This document shows, in pieces, positions 23,017 to 35,533 of a stretch of DNA of 64,000 nucleotides. The position numbers and the translations under genes were made by a program. The DNA comes from Incurvaria masculella. Its lineage: Eukaryota > Arthropoda > Insecta > Lepidoptera > Incurvariidae. Within the stretch, counting starts at the first letter, position 1; every line of letters starts with the position of its first letter. The notes beneath the pieces are model-generated. The model was not told where the DNA came from. It did not search any database and saw only the letters and a list, made by a program, of their open reading frames with translations. The stretch covers positions 13,497,595 to 13,561,594 of the forward strand of contig OX335644.1 of NCBI GenBank assembly GCA_946894095.1, given 5' to 3'.

Positions 23017-24182
23017 CTGGCGGAAATTAGATTAGTTGTGCTTGGGCACATTGCGATCGATGTCACAATCGGTTGATTTGAAAATTATTATATTTTTCAC
23101 TGTTGTGGTAGGAAAACGTCATCCAACCATAAAGTCATTATGACAATTGACATACAATGTCATTGGGAGCAATGGCTGCAAATCATTTGCGGTCAAATAT
23201 ATAAATAATATTTTAGTGTAGGTATCATATGATTTTTAAAACAAATTATATGTATTCCGGTATTTTGAAAATTGTTTATTCGTTTAATATGACTTACATA
23301 CAGGATAAATCCGTATCACATAAAGATAAAAACATTTCTAATTTAAAATAAATAATGAATCAGGTAGTGCGCACAGCCTGTAATTATAGAGTCAGCGAAA
23401 AAACATGTATCTGCTGCCATCAAACAAAATGTTAAAAAAAATATAATATAAGGAAACTTAAGATAAAATAAAATTCAGAGGAATAACTTGATGAAAATAG
23501 TGACCAATTAATATAAAAGAAGCAACATATAAAATACAAGAACAGAATGAACACAGAAAACACATTATGGAAGTATTTATTAATAATAAAATAACTCTCC
23601 AGAGCCATAGAACAAGAAATAGCACAAATCACAGAAATGAAAATTACAGTATTCACCTACAATTTCTTTATTCTTTTCTAGGTTGATTTTTTCCGAGAAA
23701 TTTAAATTTCCATGGTCGTATTATATAAATAAAAATATGAAATGAAGACTAATTGTCTTACACAAAATGTAAAAAACAAGGAATGTCTTTTACAGAATCC
23801 TTATTATGTCAACAAGCCTGCTCGCCTTTGAAATTTATTTTCCGAATCGCAGGGAAAAATCTCTTAGCGTGAAAAGCCTCGAATAAACAGTGGAAAAATT
23901 GCCTCTGAAAGATGACCACACCTACGAGTATATGGCAGGCCCAATGTGTGTTGCTCACAAACAAAGCTAACAGGCTAAAAAACGGAATCGGAGATCTCGC
24001 TAATAGGTCAATTAGAATGTTTATTTTATGAACTGGATGCGATCAAACGGAATTTCACACTAGATTTTATGGTTATTTGTATACGAAATTTCCACATACG
24101 CTACAAATGGTAAATTTTAACATTTTCCGTTTAATATTTCAAATTAATTATTTCTCACTCTTCTAATCTGCTTTCGATTTGG
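23017..24182. other. AT-rich spacer
   Basis: No gene or recognisable repeat. Confidence 0.35.
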
Positions 24183-24267
24183 TTTTTAGGGTTCCGTACC
24201 CAAAGGGTGCCAACGTCCGTCCGTCCGTACTTCTGTCACAGGGCTGTATCGCATGAACCGTAATAGG
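24183..24267 (+). mobile_element. GTCC-microsatellite element, 5' fragment
   Basis: AGGGTTCCGTACCCAAAGGG, a short GTCC run and CACAGGGCTGTATCGCATGA. The copy stops abruptly where the RTE-like fragment begins, at the shared word GTCAGTCAG. Confidence 0.75.
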
Positions 24268-24390
24268 TCAGTCAGTCAGCGTGTTTGCGTCGTACATACG
24301 CCTCTCTAATTTTTCTCCAGTCCTCCCTGCCCTCAGCGGTACGGAACCCATAATTTCCGCCGACGCACTTGATGTCGTCGTCCCATACGA
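24268..24390 (-). mobile_element. RTE-type LINE C-terminal fragment
   Basis: The minus strand encodes remains of the W-D-D-D-I-K..A..R..W-R-K-I-x-E-A block that ends RTE-clade LINE proteins. It is the same sequence as the better-preserved copy at 32731-33003. Confidence 0.7.
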
Positions 24391-26868
24391 ATAGGGAATA
24401 CAGCTGTTAGATACTGCCTTTTGCAATAAGCTCACCTCTTGCATCCTATCTACTAATAGTGGTAAGCAATAAAAGATATGTTCATGTTCACATGTTCATT
24501 CAGCGGGTACAAGCAGCCAAACTTGTCGTTTCCCCTGGATCCAATTATTTATTCATCCGTAGGTACATACACTCCGTCGCAATACGCATCGTGCGACGGT
24601 ATTTATAGAAATAAATGGAGTCGATCCTGAAGTTAGCCATAAAGTATTTATTCTACGGCATTGCCTCATTATGGCGGCATATGAAGGTCACGCTAACTGC
24701 AGACGCCCATACCTCGGCAGTGAGCTCAATCCCTGAATTATTGAGAATCCACCTCGGCGCGGAGGGGCACAGGGTGGTGCGAAGTCGCTCGAGCTTTTAC
24801 CGGTATATTATAGGGTTTGTTCGGGCAAAGATGGTTCCATTCCGCCCTGCACTGTCCGTTACAGAACGAGGCGGAACGGCTCAGAGGAAATCTCATAATG
24901 CAAACGAGCAAAACCACGCAAATCAATTCATTACATTATTATTTTGATTTCCAGTAGATAGGTACGAAATTCAACTCGAAATAACGTAGCTGTAAGCGAT
25001 TTGACAGTTGACAGATCTTGCTCCGGTACCGCGTTCCACCTCGGCGAGGTGCAACAAACTATTCGGGTGATTCCGAACCGAAAAAGGCCGAGGTAGGTAC
25101 ACGGAACTGTCATTCTGTAAGTCAAAACGCTAATTCTTGGTCCTTCTTGCACCGAATGGCACGGAGCAGTGTGCGCGAACACAGCCATACCAATTCATTC
25201 AATCCACGGTACATGATCTGCTTCAATCGACAATCGAGTATTCTAGAATAGTGGGTGGAGGGAGTCATATTGAAATACTTACTTACGCATCGCCAACCGA
25301 AACATTTAGTCGCACTTGTATATTCGCACGGATTCCATTATTCAAAGCAGAGTGGGAATTCGTTCGTGCGAGAAATGTATTTCCAAGACTAGAAAAATAA
25401 TAATGTAGTGCCGGAGCGATTTTTTTTTCAGATGTTAGTATCAATCTTCGGCGCGTCATGCGAAGGAGCGATATATCCGTGAACTGATGTTATTAACATA
25501 TTTTTACGAACTCGCTTTCTCGTATGGTCTGTTCACTAGCTAACGACATGAAATATTAAACATGGCTCAGGATTTGATAATAATAATTTCTTAAAATCGA
25601 ATAGTTTTTCGAAAACAAGAAACGTGGGGAGCAACTGATAATGATATCAGATAACAGGTAAGGGATGAACGAAATCAATCCGTTTTGAAAACGTATAGAC
25701 TATTTTCCTTTACATCTGTTGGTAACATAGATTACCATTGCTGTGTGTCTGTATTCGGTACCAGATCTCGACTCGGTTATACACTTTCTCGCCGTTTTCC
25801 AATTCAAAATGTAGGTACTTGTATGTGAACAAATGGCAAATGAATTAAAGAAATCGGCATCAATATCGGCTGGAGAATCGAATATCAATAAATAGTATTG
25901 ATTCTTGTATTTTTCTCCAGCATATTTCAATTTGCATTTTTGTAATATCTTTAAAATCGTCTTCTTTTCTTGTTTTCCTTGTTATAAAATCCATCTTTAG
26001 CGTCCATCTTTCTTTAGGTTAGGTTATGTGAGGTTAGGTTAGGCAGTCTGTCCTCTTATACAAAACCTGAGAACCACTAATCCGATTATAATGCTGTTTA
26101 TATTTACGTATTGGTAGCTGGATTATTCCCATTTATAAATAGGCAATATACCATTACGTTAAATTACCTTATATACTAAGATAAATTCTGATATATATGG
26201 GAGAAGTCTTATTTTCGTGGAACTTTAACGTGGGTGAAATCGCCGGCATCCATTTTCTTATAAAGTTGAATTAATATATTTGTATAGAGAGAAGGAAATA
26301 GAAGATGGGTCATAAAATAGCGTGGTCGATATCTGCTAGCAAAAACTCTTCCTACAGCACCGACCGATATGCTCGGTGAAGCCTTCACTGCATTAAGGCG
26401 CTAGGACTAGCCAACTACTCGCGCCATACAAATGCACTTTTTAACAAATGTAATAATATGTAGTGAAACGCTTCAGCAAATCCAAATAGAACTCCAGACT
26501 GATAATGGATTGTTAATATTTTTTTATTCCATCATTTATTTAAATAATAATAAAAATAAAAAAAGTTGATTTTTCTCATTAGAAATCTGAAAGTCATTCG
26601 ATTTCTAGATATAAGCAAAAACAGCATATATGCATAAACAAAAAAATCCATTTGCTTTTAGATTTCTACATTTAGTCAAAAAAGTTCGGAAATGGACACC
26701 GTTTCCGCAATGTATTTTGTATAGAAAAAGGAAACATACATTAACGAAAATCATTCGATTCCTAGACAAGGAATCATATATTGTAAGGATGACACTTATA
26801 ATCGTCAGACTTAGTTAGTTAACTTGGGGTGCCTCGTCTAACTTTGCGATTTGGCTAGTACCAGGCCC
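24391..26868. other. Long spacer without a supported gene
   Basis: The open frames at 24615-24947 and 24931-25400 have no recognisable motifs. The moderately GC-rich block at 24680-25200 could be an undescribed repeat or a regulatory region. A few TTAGG-like words occur at 26017-26043. Confidence 0.3.
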
Positions 26869-27275
26869 TTAAGGATGGCCCGTCACCAATACAAACATAG
26901 TTTACTAATTCAAGTTTCAATTTAATTTATATTTAATATCAGGCAGCAAATATCTGTGTCTGCACGTTTTGTTTTTTTTTAACTAAGTAATCCAAATTAA
27001 CGAACTAGCAAAAATAAAATCTTCACACATTTTATTATCTCTGTGGTTCGACCCAAGATACATTTGACTAAAAAAAAGAAAATATGCAGACACAGATATT
27101 TGTTGCCTTATATTATGTAGATACCAAATATCATCGACGTGACGTATCAAAGCAAAAAGTTTTATATTATATCGATGCCAAATATAAAATAAATTGGAAC
27201 AGTAGTTTTTAAATAATTAATAAACTACAATTGTATGGTAAGCGAAATTTTCTGATGCTTACGGGCCCACCTTAA
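26869..27275. mobile_element. TTAA-flanked foldback MITE, copy A
   Basis: It is bounded by TTAA (26869-26872 and 27272-27275). Left end TTAAGGATGGCCCGTCACC, right end GCTTACGGGCCCACCTTAA. Inner blocks are also inverted: AGCAAATATCTGTGTCTGCA against TGCAGACACAGATATTTGTT. It is about 407 bp and has no coding capacity. The TTAA target site is typical of piggyBac- or Kolobok-type transposition. Confidence 0.75.
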
Positions 27276-27754
27276 GAAAACAAAGTACACATGAGAGAAG
27301 TTCCAACGAACTTGACACTAAACTGCAATTTATGTTTGAAAGTCTGGTTAATAGTGTTTGGTGTTTGCCGGGTTGGCTAATTGAGTAGCGGCAAGCTTTT
27401 AGCGGCGGCACACTGAAACATTGCGCTGAAACCAGCGCTCGGGGTGCTACCGGCGGCCAAACTGGAGGCCAATTCTTGCTCTTATTAGTTTACATAAGGA
27501 ATGCACACTCCTGAATCCTCACTGAAGCAGTTAAATGCAAGAAATGTATATGGAAATGCAGGAAGCAGGAAATCTCGCAGGAAATGGATATGTAAGTTGC
27601 GTTAGCGCTGAATTCGGGAACACATGGAAATATTTCGTTTCGTACCATTCAGCCCATGTAGCGCTGCGATCGATTACCAGAATATGAAAGTATTTTCGAA
27701 AGCCTTTCCTAAGCCCGCCCGGGTTGGTACCACCGCATTTGATGAAAAGAAGAA
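27276..27754. other. Spacer
   Basis: No supported gene. Short GC-rich patch at 27370-27470. Confidence 0.3.
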
Positions 27755-28150
27755 AGAAGCGGCAATGAAAAATTTACCGTGATTTCCATTTAGTTCAATG
27801 TAGCCGTGCTCATTGGTGTATTGGGCTGATATCATAACGTTAGTTGTGTGGTATTAGCGATACATCCAAAGTTACATTAAATCTTGAGCACAGCGAAGCA
27901 ACTTTTTAAGCACGAATCATGAAACTTGTGATGGAAGAATTGATGGAAGCAACAGATTTAGTGATTGTAAGGGATTAGTAATGGAAATCTCTTACGGGTG
28001 CGACGCCTTGCGATTCGATAAGATTGGTGAAGCGCCTCTGAGCGCAGTTGGGTTCTGGATGGGTGACCATTTTCAACCGTTGAGGCTGGCCGTGGTTCGA
28101 AATCCACGTGCAACTGTAGGGGCAGCGTCGGTAAAGCCTCACAGATAAAT
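27755..28150 (+). mobile_element. SINE pieces including a second 5S-rRNA-like head
   Basis: At 27755-27890 lies a plus-strand body fragment (CAGTTCAATG-type block, GTATTGGGCTGATATCATAACG). At 27990-28110 a plus-strand head contains GCGCAGTTGGGTTCTGGATG followed by GGTGACC, then GGCTGGCCGTGGTTCGAAATCC and CTGTAGG. This resembles the 5S rRNA internal promoter region and matches the minus-strand head at about 9380-9440. Confidence 0.6.
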
Positions 28151-28836
28151 GGAAGTATGTTGACATAGAATGGATTTAGAATATTTTGAATTATATTTAA
28201 ATATTCAAATAGGTAAGCAACGGTTGGGAAAAATTTCGAAGAATATTGTTTGTTACAGTTGTAAATTCTATAATAAAGTGCCAGACTATGTTTGTAATGT
28301 GTGCAAACGAATTTAAAACATAAAATAATTCCATCTTAATTAATAAAAGTTTCTACACGGTTAAACAATCACACTGTCTTAAAATATTGTCAATAATAGT
28401 GGTTTTTTAGTAATTTTAGTTTTTTAATTTTATCACTTTGTTTCTGACCAGCATTTTTGTTGTTGACTTACACATTGACTTCTTTTATTGTGTATAATGC
28501 TATTTTCATGTTTTTGATTTTTTTTAAATAGTTTTTATTATTTGGTTTTGGATGTTGTTGCATGTTTTTATTTTGACGAAGCCTATCTACAGCATGAGGT
28601 GAAGAAATTCACCTCCATGATCTACAGCTGACACTAATAGTATTTGTTATGATTGGCGTATCTAAGCCCCGGTTGCACGAAGATACGGCCGAGTTAATCA
28701 ATGTTCAAACACGTTACTTTTAGTGATCCGCTTAGAGTTCCTTCCATACTGTCTACGCAAAGTGACGTGTTTTGATCATACTTTGACGTTGATTTTGATT
28801 TTTTGTGCTTTCGTGCACTCGGCCCTAAGTGTATGG
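28151..28836. other. AT-rich spacer
   Basis: No gene. A short hairpin GAGGTGAAGAAATTCACCTC lies at about 28594-28613; a similar GGAGGTGAA..TTTACCTCC hairpin recurs in 51778-52397. Confidence 0.35.
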
Positions 28837-29154
28837 AAAAAACCGGCCAAGTGCGAGTCGGACTCGCACAATGGTACGGGACCATCGTAAAAAAAAACAA
28901 AAAAAACATGTTTTTTTGTATGGGAGCCCCCTTTAATTTTAATTATTTTTTAATCTTACCTATTTGTTTTTGAAGCGGCAAAATAAATACACAATTTCAG
29001 CTGTCTACCTGTTACGGTTACTGAGATACAGCCCTGTGACAGACGGACAGACGGACGGACGGACGGACGGACGGACGGACGGACGGACGGACGGACAGCG
29101 GAGGCTTAGTAATAGGGTTCCGTTTTCACCCTTTGGGTACGGAACCCTAAAAAA
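28837..29154 (-). mobile_element. GTCC-microsatellite interspersed element, copy 6, inverted
   Basis: Full-length copy in the opposite orientation: AACCGGCCAAGTGCGAGTCG at the left, a (GGAC)n tract at 29046-29097 and GGGTACGGAACCCTAAAAAA at the right. In this orientation it shows an A-box-like GGCCAAGTGCG, a B-box-like GGGTTCCGTACC-type word and an A-rich end. Confidence 0.85.
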
Positions 29155-29249
29155 CCAAAATGATGAATAAAAAAATTTAATGAAACAAGTTCAATATACA
29201 TATTCAGCGGTTTTACCGTTAACTTATTTTTTTAATCAGTCAATTAAGG

Positions 29250-29338
29250 ACGCTTTTGTCATGGCACCTATTATCTATATGGTGTCTTTGAGAGTAGGTG
29301 TGGTATTAGCCATTCATGTCTAGTTAAATAAAAAAACA
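29250..29338 (+). mobile_element. SINE 3'-end fragment
   Basis: TGTCATGGCACCTATTATC, then GGTATTAGCCATTCATGTCTAG, then a run of A. Matches the shared SINE body. Confidence 0.6.
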
Positions 29339-29739
29339 ATCAAACATTTTATAATTTTATTGAATTATCTGATGGTTCGGGATGGTATCAACTAACAACA
29401 ACAAACACTTTCCCATTCTGTCCACATTACCTACTTTGTTATTGACGACCCTGGTCTTATTCAATTTAGTGGGGTATCACGTTCATCGGGTACCACTTTT
29501 ATTATTCATTTGTACTATTTCTGAAACAATTGCTTCGCACTAACAAGAGAGCTTCGGTACTACGACGGTCTGGGCAGTGCGGGGCCAATTCTAGCGGGAC
29601 TCTGATAAAGTAAACACACAGGGAATGCACCCATTCACTGTTGATATAACAAAAATAAGAACCAACCGATACTCTCGATCATTTATTTATAGGCTCGGCA
29701 AACTAAAGAAAAGAAATATTTTCGTCGAAGTACAACCTC

Positions 29740-29874
29740 GGGTCCTTCAAAAATTGTAAGAAGAAGCACCTGGCTGGGCGGCACGGTTTTCCCAGTCCCC
29801 TTGAAAGTTCGAAAGCCCATTGGCGTCGTTAGACACCTCTTATGTTATGTCCTGGCGTACGCCATTTGCCGCAC
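29740..29874 (+). mobile_element. LINE 3'-end fragment
   Basis: GGGTCCTTCAAAAATTG, GAAAGTTCGAAAGCCCATTG and CCTGGCGTACGCCATTTGCC. Same family as 4085-4342 in opposite orientation. It directly abuts the TTAA element at 29875. Confidence 0.6.
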
Positions 29875-30250
29875 TTAAGGTCGGCCCGTAAGCACCTGAA
29901 AATTTCGCCTCCCATACAAACGTAATTTAATAATAATTTGAAAACCACTGTTCCAACTTACTTGATATTTGGTATCTAATATTAGGCTACAAATATCTGT
30001 GTCTGCATGCCTTTGTTTTTTCGGTAAACGTATTCTGGGTCAAACCACAGAGAAAACTAAATTCGTATGAAGATTTTCTTGTTGCATTCATTTCATTCGG
30101 TTTGGATTTTTCAAAAAAACAAAAACATGCAGACACAGATATTTGTTACCTGATATTAGATATTAAATATCAATTTAATTGGAATAGCGGTTTCCAAATG
30201 ATTAGTAAACTACGTTTGTTTGGGGAACATAGCTTACGGGCCGTTCTTAA
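29875..30250. mobile_element. TTAA-flanked foldback MITE, copy B
   Basis: TTAA at 29875-29878 and 30247-30250. Left end TTAAGGTCGGCCCGTAAGC, right end GCTTACGGGCCGTTCTTAA. Long inverted halves include CAAATATCTGTGTCTGCATG against CATGCAGACACAGATATTTG. It is 376 bp, non-coding, and the best-preserved copy of its family here. Confidence 0.82.
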
Positions 30251-31522
30251 TATAAAACAATAAAAAGGGCATACTCTGATCTCGTCTGGCAGTGTTTCAA
30301 TACACCATTTGATACATATTAATGAGCAATTTATCTTTATGAACGGTATCTAAGTTTTGGATTACTATCTTTGTTTTGCATTAGTTTTTTGATCAAAAAT
30401 TGGTCCATCAGTCGCGCGAATTACGCATTATGTTTAACAGGGAAATCAATATCGAAAATGTCGTGATTTGCGAGACCCAGCATACATTAAATATTTAAAA
30501 CTTTTTCCCAATAAAAAAATATCAACCAATAAACAAATAATACAATGAACAAACTGTATGTAGATTTTACAATATATCAGTATTTATCAATGAAAATATA
30601 TTTTCAAATATTACTTTTAAGGTGAAGTAGCTCGTAAGGAACATTTCGGAACTAATATACAATAAATAATGTTATTCAAATTGTTTTTTTTTTTTTACCT
30701 TTGAGCTTTTTTATTGTTATAAACACAGAACACATGCAAATACACAACAAGAAACAGATACATATGAAAAAATTAAAATAATATGACAATCTACTTAACC
30801 CTAACAAACAGTAATCATAAATAAAAAAGTTCTTCAAAGTCAGCTGAAGCTGCTATGGTCCCTAAGACACTTATTGCGTTACCCCTTTGGATCTCCAGGC
30901 TAATGCGGCGAATAAAGAAAGCTTTTGAGCGTAAGTCACCTAGACAGTTTACCTAGACTGTAATTGTAATTTAGGTCTAAAACAAATTACAAACAGTTTA
31001 ACCTATAAAAAGGCTTAGGTTAGGTTAGGTTAGGTCGGTTAGTAGGGACAAATCCTTTTTGACCGCTCCGAGCTACCTCCGAACCTAATTCCGAACGAGT
31101 TTCATGTTCAAGAGTGCCCATGCTTAATATCGATATATCTTTTATAGTTTTTTTTGCAAATTATTATGATTTGTTATTACTTTAGACATAGATCTACAAG
31201 AACCGATCTCTTGAATTATTAAACCGCAGGTCGTGTGGGGCCTTGAATCGCAGTATGCAGGTACTTGGGCTGAAGTCGTACCTTTTCAGTAACGGGGCCA
31301 AGCGCCTTTGAGAATCGAGCATTTTCCTTGTATACACACATAAAAGTAGCAGTTAAAAGGCTGATCATGTGATCATTTTATGTTTTTAGAACGCACGACC
31401 AAATCACACGTCAGTGTCAATAACAGCGACTATGCCTATGGGTATTCGACAACTACAGAAAGGGTTACCATGGTAAATTAACTCGCTGGGTGAATAGTCC
31501 CGTCCGTGAACAAATTTGACGT
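30251..31522. other. AT-rich spacer
   Basis: No gene. Four TTAGG-like units lie at 31018-31036, and a long T run at 30683-30696. Confidence 0.35.
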
Positions 31523-32014
31523 TAAGGTGGGCCATCCTGCTCAACTCCCCATACAAACGGGGAAAGAAGATCATGCCCATATTTCTTGTCAGAGATCCCA
31601 AATTGTGTCTGATGTCCGTTGGCATTGTAAAATTTTGTTTGGTTTCTAAGTTATAAGGTCCGAACGTTCGAATTTTTCGCGCGTTTTATACAATAACTTT
31701 GGAGGTGGATTACGCAATGATAAAGTAAGAACATCTTAAAAAGATTAGTCATCAGACATAGCTTATTTAATCAAGATTTATAATCGATTTGGTTTTTGTT
31801 AGATTTTTGACTACAGCAGTCGTGGTTTACTTTTAGCTATAAGCCGTTTTGTAATTAAAATTTTCGTAAATCTTACCAAATCATACACTATGCACATTGT
31901 CTTTTTTGTGGACATATTGCATCTTCCTCATCACGGAGCCTGTCTATATATATATAGCACGGTTTTGTACCGTGCCCGCGAATGAGTTAGTCCCGCCGGG
32001 TTGGGCCACCTTAA
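31523..32014. mobile_element. Complete TTAA-flanked non-autonomous element
   Basis: Left end TTAAGGTGGGCCATCCTGC, right end CGGGTTGGGCCACCTTAA. The outer 12 or so bases are inverted and TTAA is present at both ends. It is about 492 bp without an open frame of note. Partial relatives lie at 6516-6830, 9838-10150 and 13020-13254, so this is the reference copy for the window. Confidence 0.8.
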
Positions 32015-32730
32015 GTTGTATTTCGCACCATGCTGCCAAACGATGTATCATTTGACCATATATCAGTTCGCATGGTACGAAATGCAACTAAAGTCAAATT
32101 GAATCACTCACCTGCCCGTTCAACAGGCAAGTTAATTTACCATTGTAAGCCCCCAGGTTGCAATTCATATGTATTTATTACTAAACTTTTCGAGCTGGAA
32201 AGATACGAGTCGTTCCCGATAAAACTGGGGATGTGCACACCAATGATCGACCTATACTTCTAAATAAAATCATCTATCTAAATCTATCTAAAATTATTGA
32301 TTGATTTAAGATAAATATTTTTAAAAAATATATTAAAATGATTAAAAAAAAGCTGATGAATTCTTAATGAACAAATAAATAAAGAAATAAATAAAAATTG
32401 ACCTAAATAACAACTCAAATATTATTCAGGCCCTGCAAACATTTGTGAGAAGAGTAGTGTGTTTATGTCTAACAATGTTGCCTGCATGTTGTCATGATAA
32501 CTTTCATCTCTTTGCCATAACATAAAACATTTACTGAATACTGAATGAAGATGCCACTAATCGAAGATGGAAAGGCTTGCATCCATGCACTAGACTCCTT
32601 TTCCGTAACTGCAAATATTGTGGCGTATGATAAATCAAGTAGGTTTTGTAAAATAGATATTATTAAAGGGTAATCCCATTTTTTTTTATAGGCATTCTTC
32701 ACGAACAAGAATGTGTCCTCATTTACATGT
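32015..32730. other. Spacer
   Basis: No supported gene. Microsatellite-like ATCTATCTAAA and AATAAATAAA words at 32270-32400. Confidence 0.35.
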
Positions 32731-33003
32731 CAATCAGTCAACGTGTTTGCGTCCACTGCCTCTCCAATTTTCCTCCAGTCCTCCCGGCCCTCAGCGGTAA
32801 GGAACCACTGCTTTCCGCCGACGCACTTGATGTCGTCGTCCCACCTGGCGGGTGGTCTTCCCGTTTTCCATGACACGGCCGTCAGTGTAGGACACGGTTA
32901 CTCCAACGGCCTTCGTCTATTCTGCTGACGTGACCAGCCCACTGCTACTTGAGCTTAGCCACCCGTTGTCCAATATCGACTACTTTGATACGTCGGCGGA
33001 ACG
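32731..33003 (-). mobile_element. RTE-type LINE C-terminal fragment
   Basis: The minus strand reads RRIKVVDIGQRVAKLK, then QWAGHVSRIDEGRWSNRVL, then in another frame ARWDDDIKCVGGKQW and REDWRKIGEAV, ending just after. The W-A-G-H-V-x-R..R-W-D-D-D-I-K..W-R-x-x-G-E-A order is the C-terminal domain of RTE-clade retrotransposon proteins. A stop and a frameshift make it non-functional. Confidence 0.82.
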
Positions 33004-34393
33004 GCGGTGCCATGCCAGGACATTCCTTACTATCCACTTTTCACACATTAAAAGACGAATCCAACCGGATGAAAATAAACGAATGAAAATCTGGTTTTAT
33101 TTGAATTATGGATCTTTTCTTTCTCTTGTTATGCCTTCAGTTAAGCCCGATGATATGTTTAATATTGCATACAGAAACGTATAGGCGAGACCCTGTGTTG
33201 ACTGCAAACCCACCGCGAAAAGCAGACGGTGAGAGCGCGGTGCGGTGGCGGAGCGGCGGCGGTCGCGGGGCCGACGTACTTTGATATAATATTTACGAGC
33301 CGACAGCGCACGGACGAATAATTCCATATTTCTTTGTGTTGACAGAGCCGACGGCGTTGCTGTTAAAGTTGGGTTAATCTAGCTTAAGTAGCTTATTCAG
33401 AAGTGGAAACATGTGTTTTATGGTATTTGTTTAAACACAAGTGAAAGATTAATCCAATAGTACTATTTTAGATGTACACGAAACATTTCAGGTAGATACA
33501 AATGGTATGAAATCATTTAGGTGAGTGAAGTGTGTTTTACTCATTGAGGTAATATAAAAAATAAAACATACGCAATCTCAGACGTATTCAGAGTGGACTG
33601 TCAAAATATAGTACGCGGACTCGAACTGGACTGACTATATAAAATGCTATACTATAGTAAGTTACTCCGACCTCTCTGAATACTACTGCCAGTAATATGT
33701 TTGCTATATTTTTTCACATACAGAGGTACTCTGCTCTCTCTAAGCCTACATTATCACTGCTGTATGATTATATATATAATTGTCATATCACATATGTTAT
33801 ATGACAATTAAGTGCATTTTATTTATCTTATTTAATTTTACTTATGAAGAAGAACATGCAGAATGCACTGTTTTTTAAGTTTTGAAATGTATTTATTTTC
33901 TACGTATTTCTCTCTGTATAAAAACTAAAATTGCCGCTCTTAGTTTTATTAAGATTTTATGGATGTATAATAGTAGTTTATGGAGATAATAATCCTCCTA
34001 ACTAACTACCAAAATTAATACTAAAAGGCACGTCGGAACCCTAATGCGGCTTCAAAGCTGTTAATATTTTTTCGTTTTCTGTCGTAGCCTTTTCCCGCCG
34101 TCACCGGAGCAGGAATTTCTCGTTATGGCGGCTTTTGTTTCCTGCCCCGGATATTGTGCGTGACACGCTTCCGGTAACCCCCTGCCCCCCCACCACCCAC
34201 CCACCACCCGCCACCCCGCCGCCCCAGCAAGTTTGACAAGCTAAATTCAGTAAGTTGGCCACATTGTTATTTTTGTTCACTTGCGAATGATTGTGTGTTT
34301 AACTTTTTTTTTAAGAAAAAGAGAATTGAAATTAAATCGGGACTCAAACATTCTTAAAATACGTTTGAGAGTCAGCGCGCGAAAATGTGGTTG
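33004..34393. other. Spacer with two GC-rich patches
   Basis: 33215-33290 (GGTGCGGTGGCGGAGCGGC) and 34085-34240 (C-rich CCACCACCCACCCACCACCC) stand out, without a supported frame. They could be regulatory or untranslated regions of an unseen gene. Confidence 0.3.
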
Positions 34394-35533
34394 AAAACGC
34401 ACTTTTATTAAAGTATTCTAACTTTAAGATATTTAATAGATTAGAGAGCGAATGGTTAACGAAAGTGTGACGACGCAAATTTACAGAGCAGAAGCGATTA
34501 GGTACATAGTGCCCGGGTGGCTTGGGAAACTATACTACGACCAAGGGGGTAACCGGCTTAAAATTTGAGGGAATTCGATTAATTCAAATTTGAGGGAATT
34601 CGATTAATTCTACACTGACAAAAAAGATCACTAGACAAAGCTGCATTTTTACATTGCGGGCGAAAAATTGCGAGATTGACAATAGAAAATAGGGAGAACG
34701 ACAAAGGGCCCGTTGCGGGCGCAACAATGCCAAAATTGTCGAACGCAATAGTTGTTAACGCCACAATGTAAAATTGCGGCGCTAACAACTTTTTTTGACA
34801 TTGTTACTACCGCAATGTCCAAAATTGCGGTGTTAACAAATTTTACAAATGTTTCGGAAAGTTGTTATCGCCGCAACGCATAAAATTAACATTGTGGAAC
34901 TCACAAGGTTAAAGTTTGTGCGTTTCACAATGTAAGCAGAACATTGATTTACACGTTGTGGCGAAAACGCACTTTTATTAAAGTATTCTAACTTTAAGAT
35001 ATTCAATAGATTAGAGAGCGAATGGTTAACGAAAGTGTGACGACGCAAATTTACAGAGCAGAAGCGATTAGGTACATAGTGCCCGGGTGGCTTGGGAAAC
35101 TATACTACGACCAAGGGGGTAACCGGCTTAAAATTTGAGGGAATTCGATTAATTCAAATTTGAGGGAATTCGATTAATTCTACACTGACAAAAAAGATCA
35201 CTAGACAAAGCTGCATTTTTACATTGCGGGCGAAAAATTGCGAGATTGACAATAGAAAATAGGGAGAACGACAAAGGGCCCGTTGCGGGCGCAACAATGC
35301 CAAAATTGTCGAACGCAATAGTTGTTAACGCCACAATGTAAAATTGCGGCGCTAACAACTTTTTTTGACATTGTTACTACCGCAATGTCCAAAATTGCGG
35401 TGTTAACAAATTTTACAAATGTTTCGGAAAGTTGTTATCGCCGCAACGCATAAAATTAACATTGTGGAACTCACAAGGTTAAAGTTTGTGCGTTTCACAA
35501 TGTAAGCAGAACATTGATTTACACGTTGTGGCG
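34394..35533. repeat. 570-bp tandem duplication, nearly identical copies
   Basis: Unit 1 is 34394-34963 and unit 2 is 34964-35533. Both start AAAACGCACTTTTATTAAAG and end ACACGTTGTGGCG. I noticed only one base difference (TATTTAATAG against TATTCAATAG near 34425/34995), so the event is recent or gene-converted. Each unit holds a 25-bp direct repeat (AAATTTGAGGGAATTCGATT + AATTC) and the presumed left terminus TACACTGACAAAAAAG (34611 and 35181) of the large element that follows. The 69-codon minus-strand frames at 34579-34788 and 35149-35358 are identical and unlikely to be coding. Confidence 0.9.

Noticed and set aside
22726..23076. Plus-strand frames of 116 and 79 codons
   Set aside because: High GC content opens all frames; the splice signals support only the minus strand.
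23432..23656. Minus-strand 74-codon hydrophobic frame
   Set aside because: Hydrophobicity follows from AT-rich sequence (Phe, Ile, Tyr and Leu codons); no start context or neighbours.
34579..35358. Two identical 69-codon minus-strand frames
   Set aside because: Identity comes from the 570-bp duplication; no motifs or splice context support coding.
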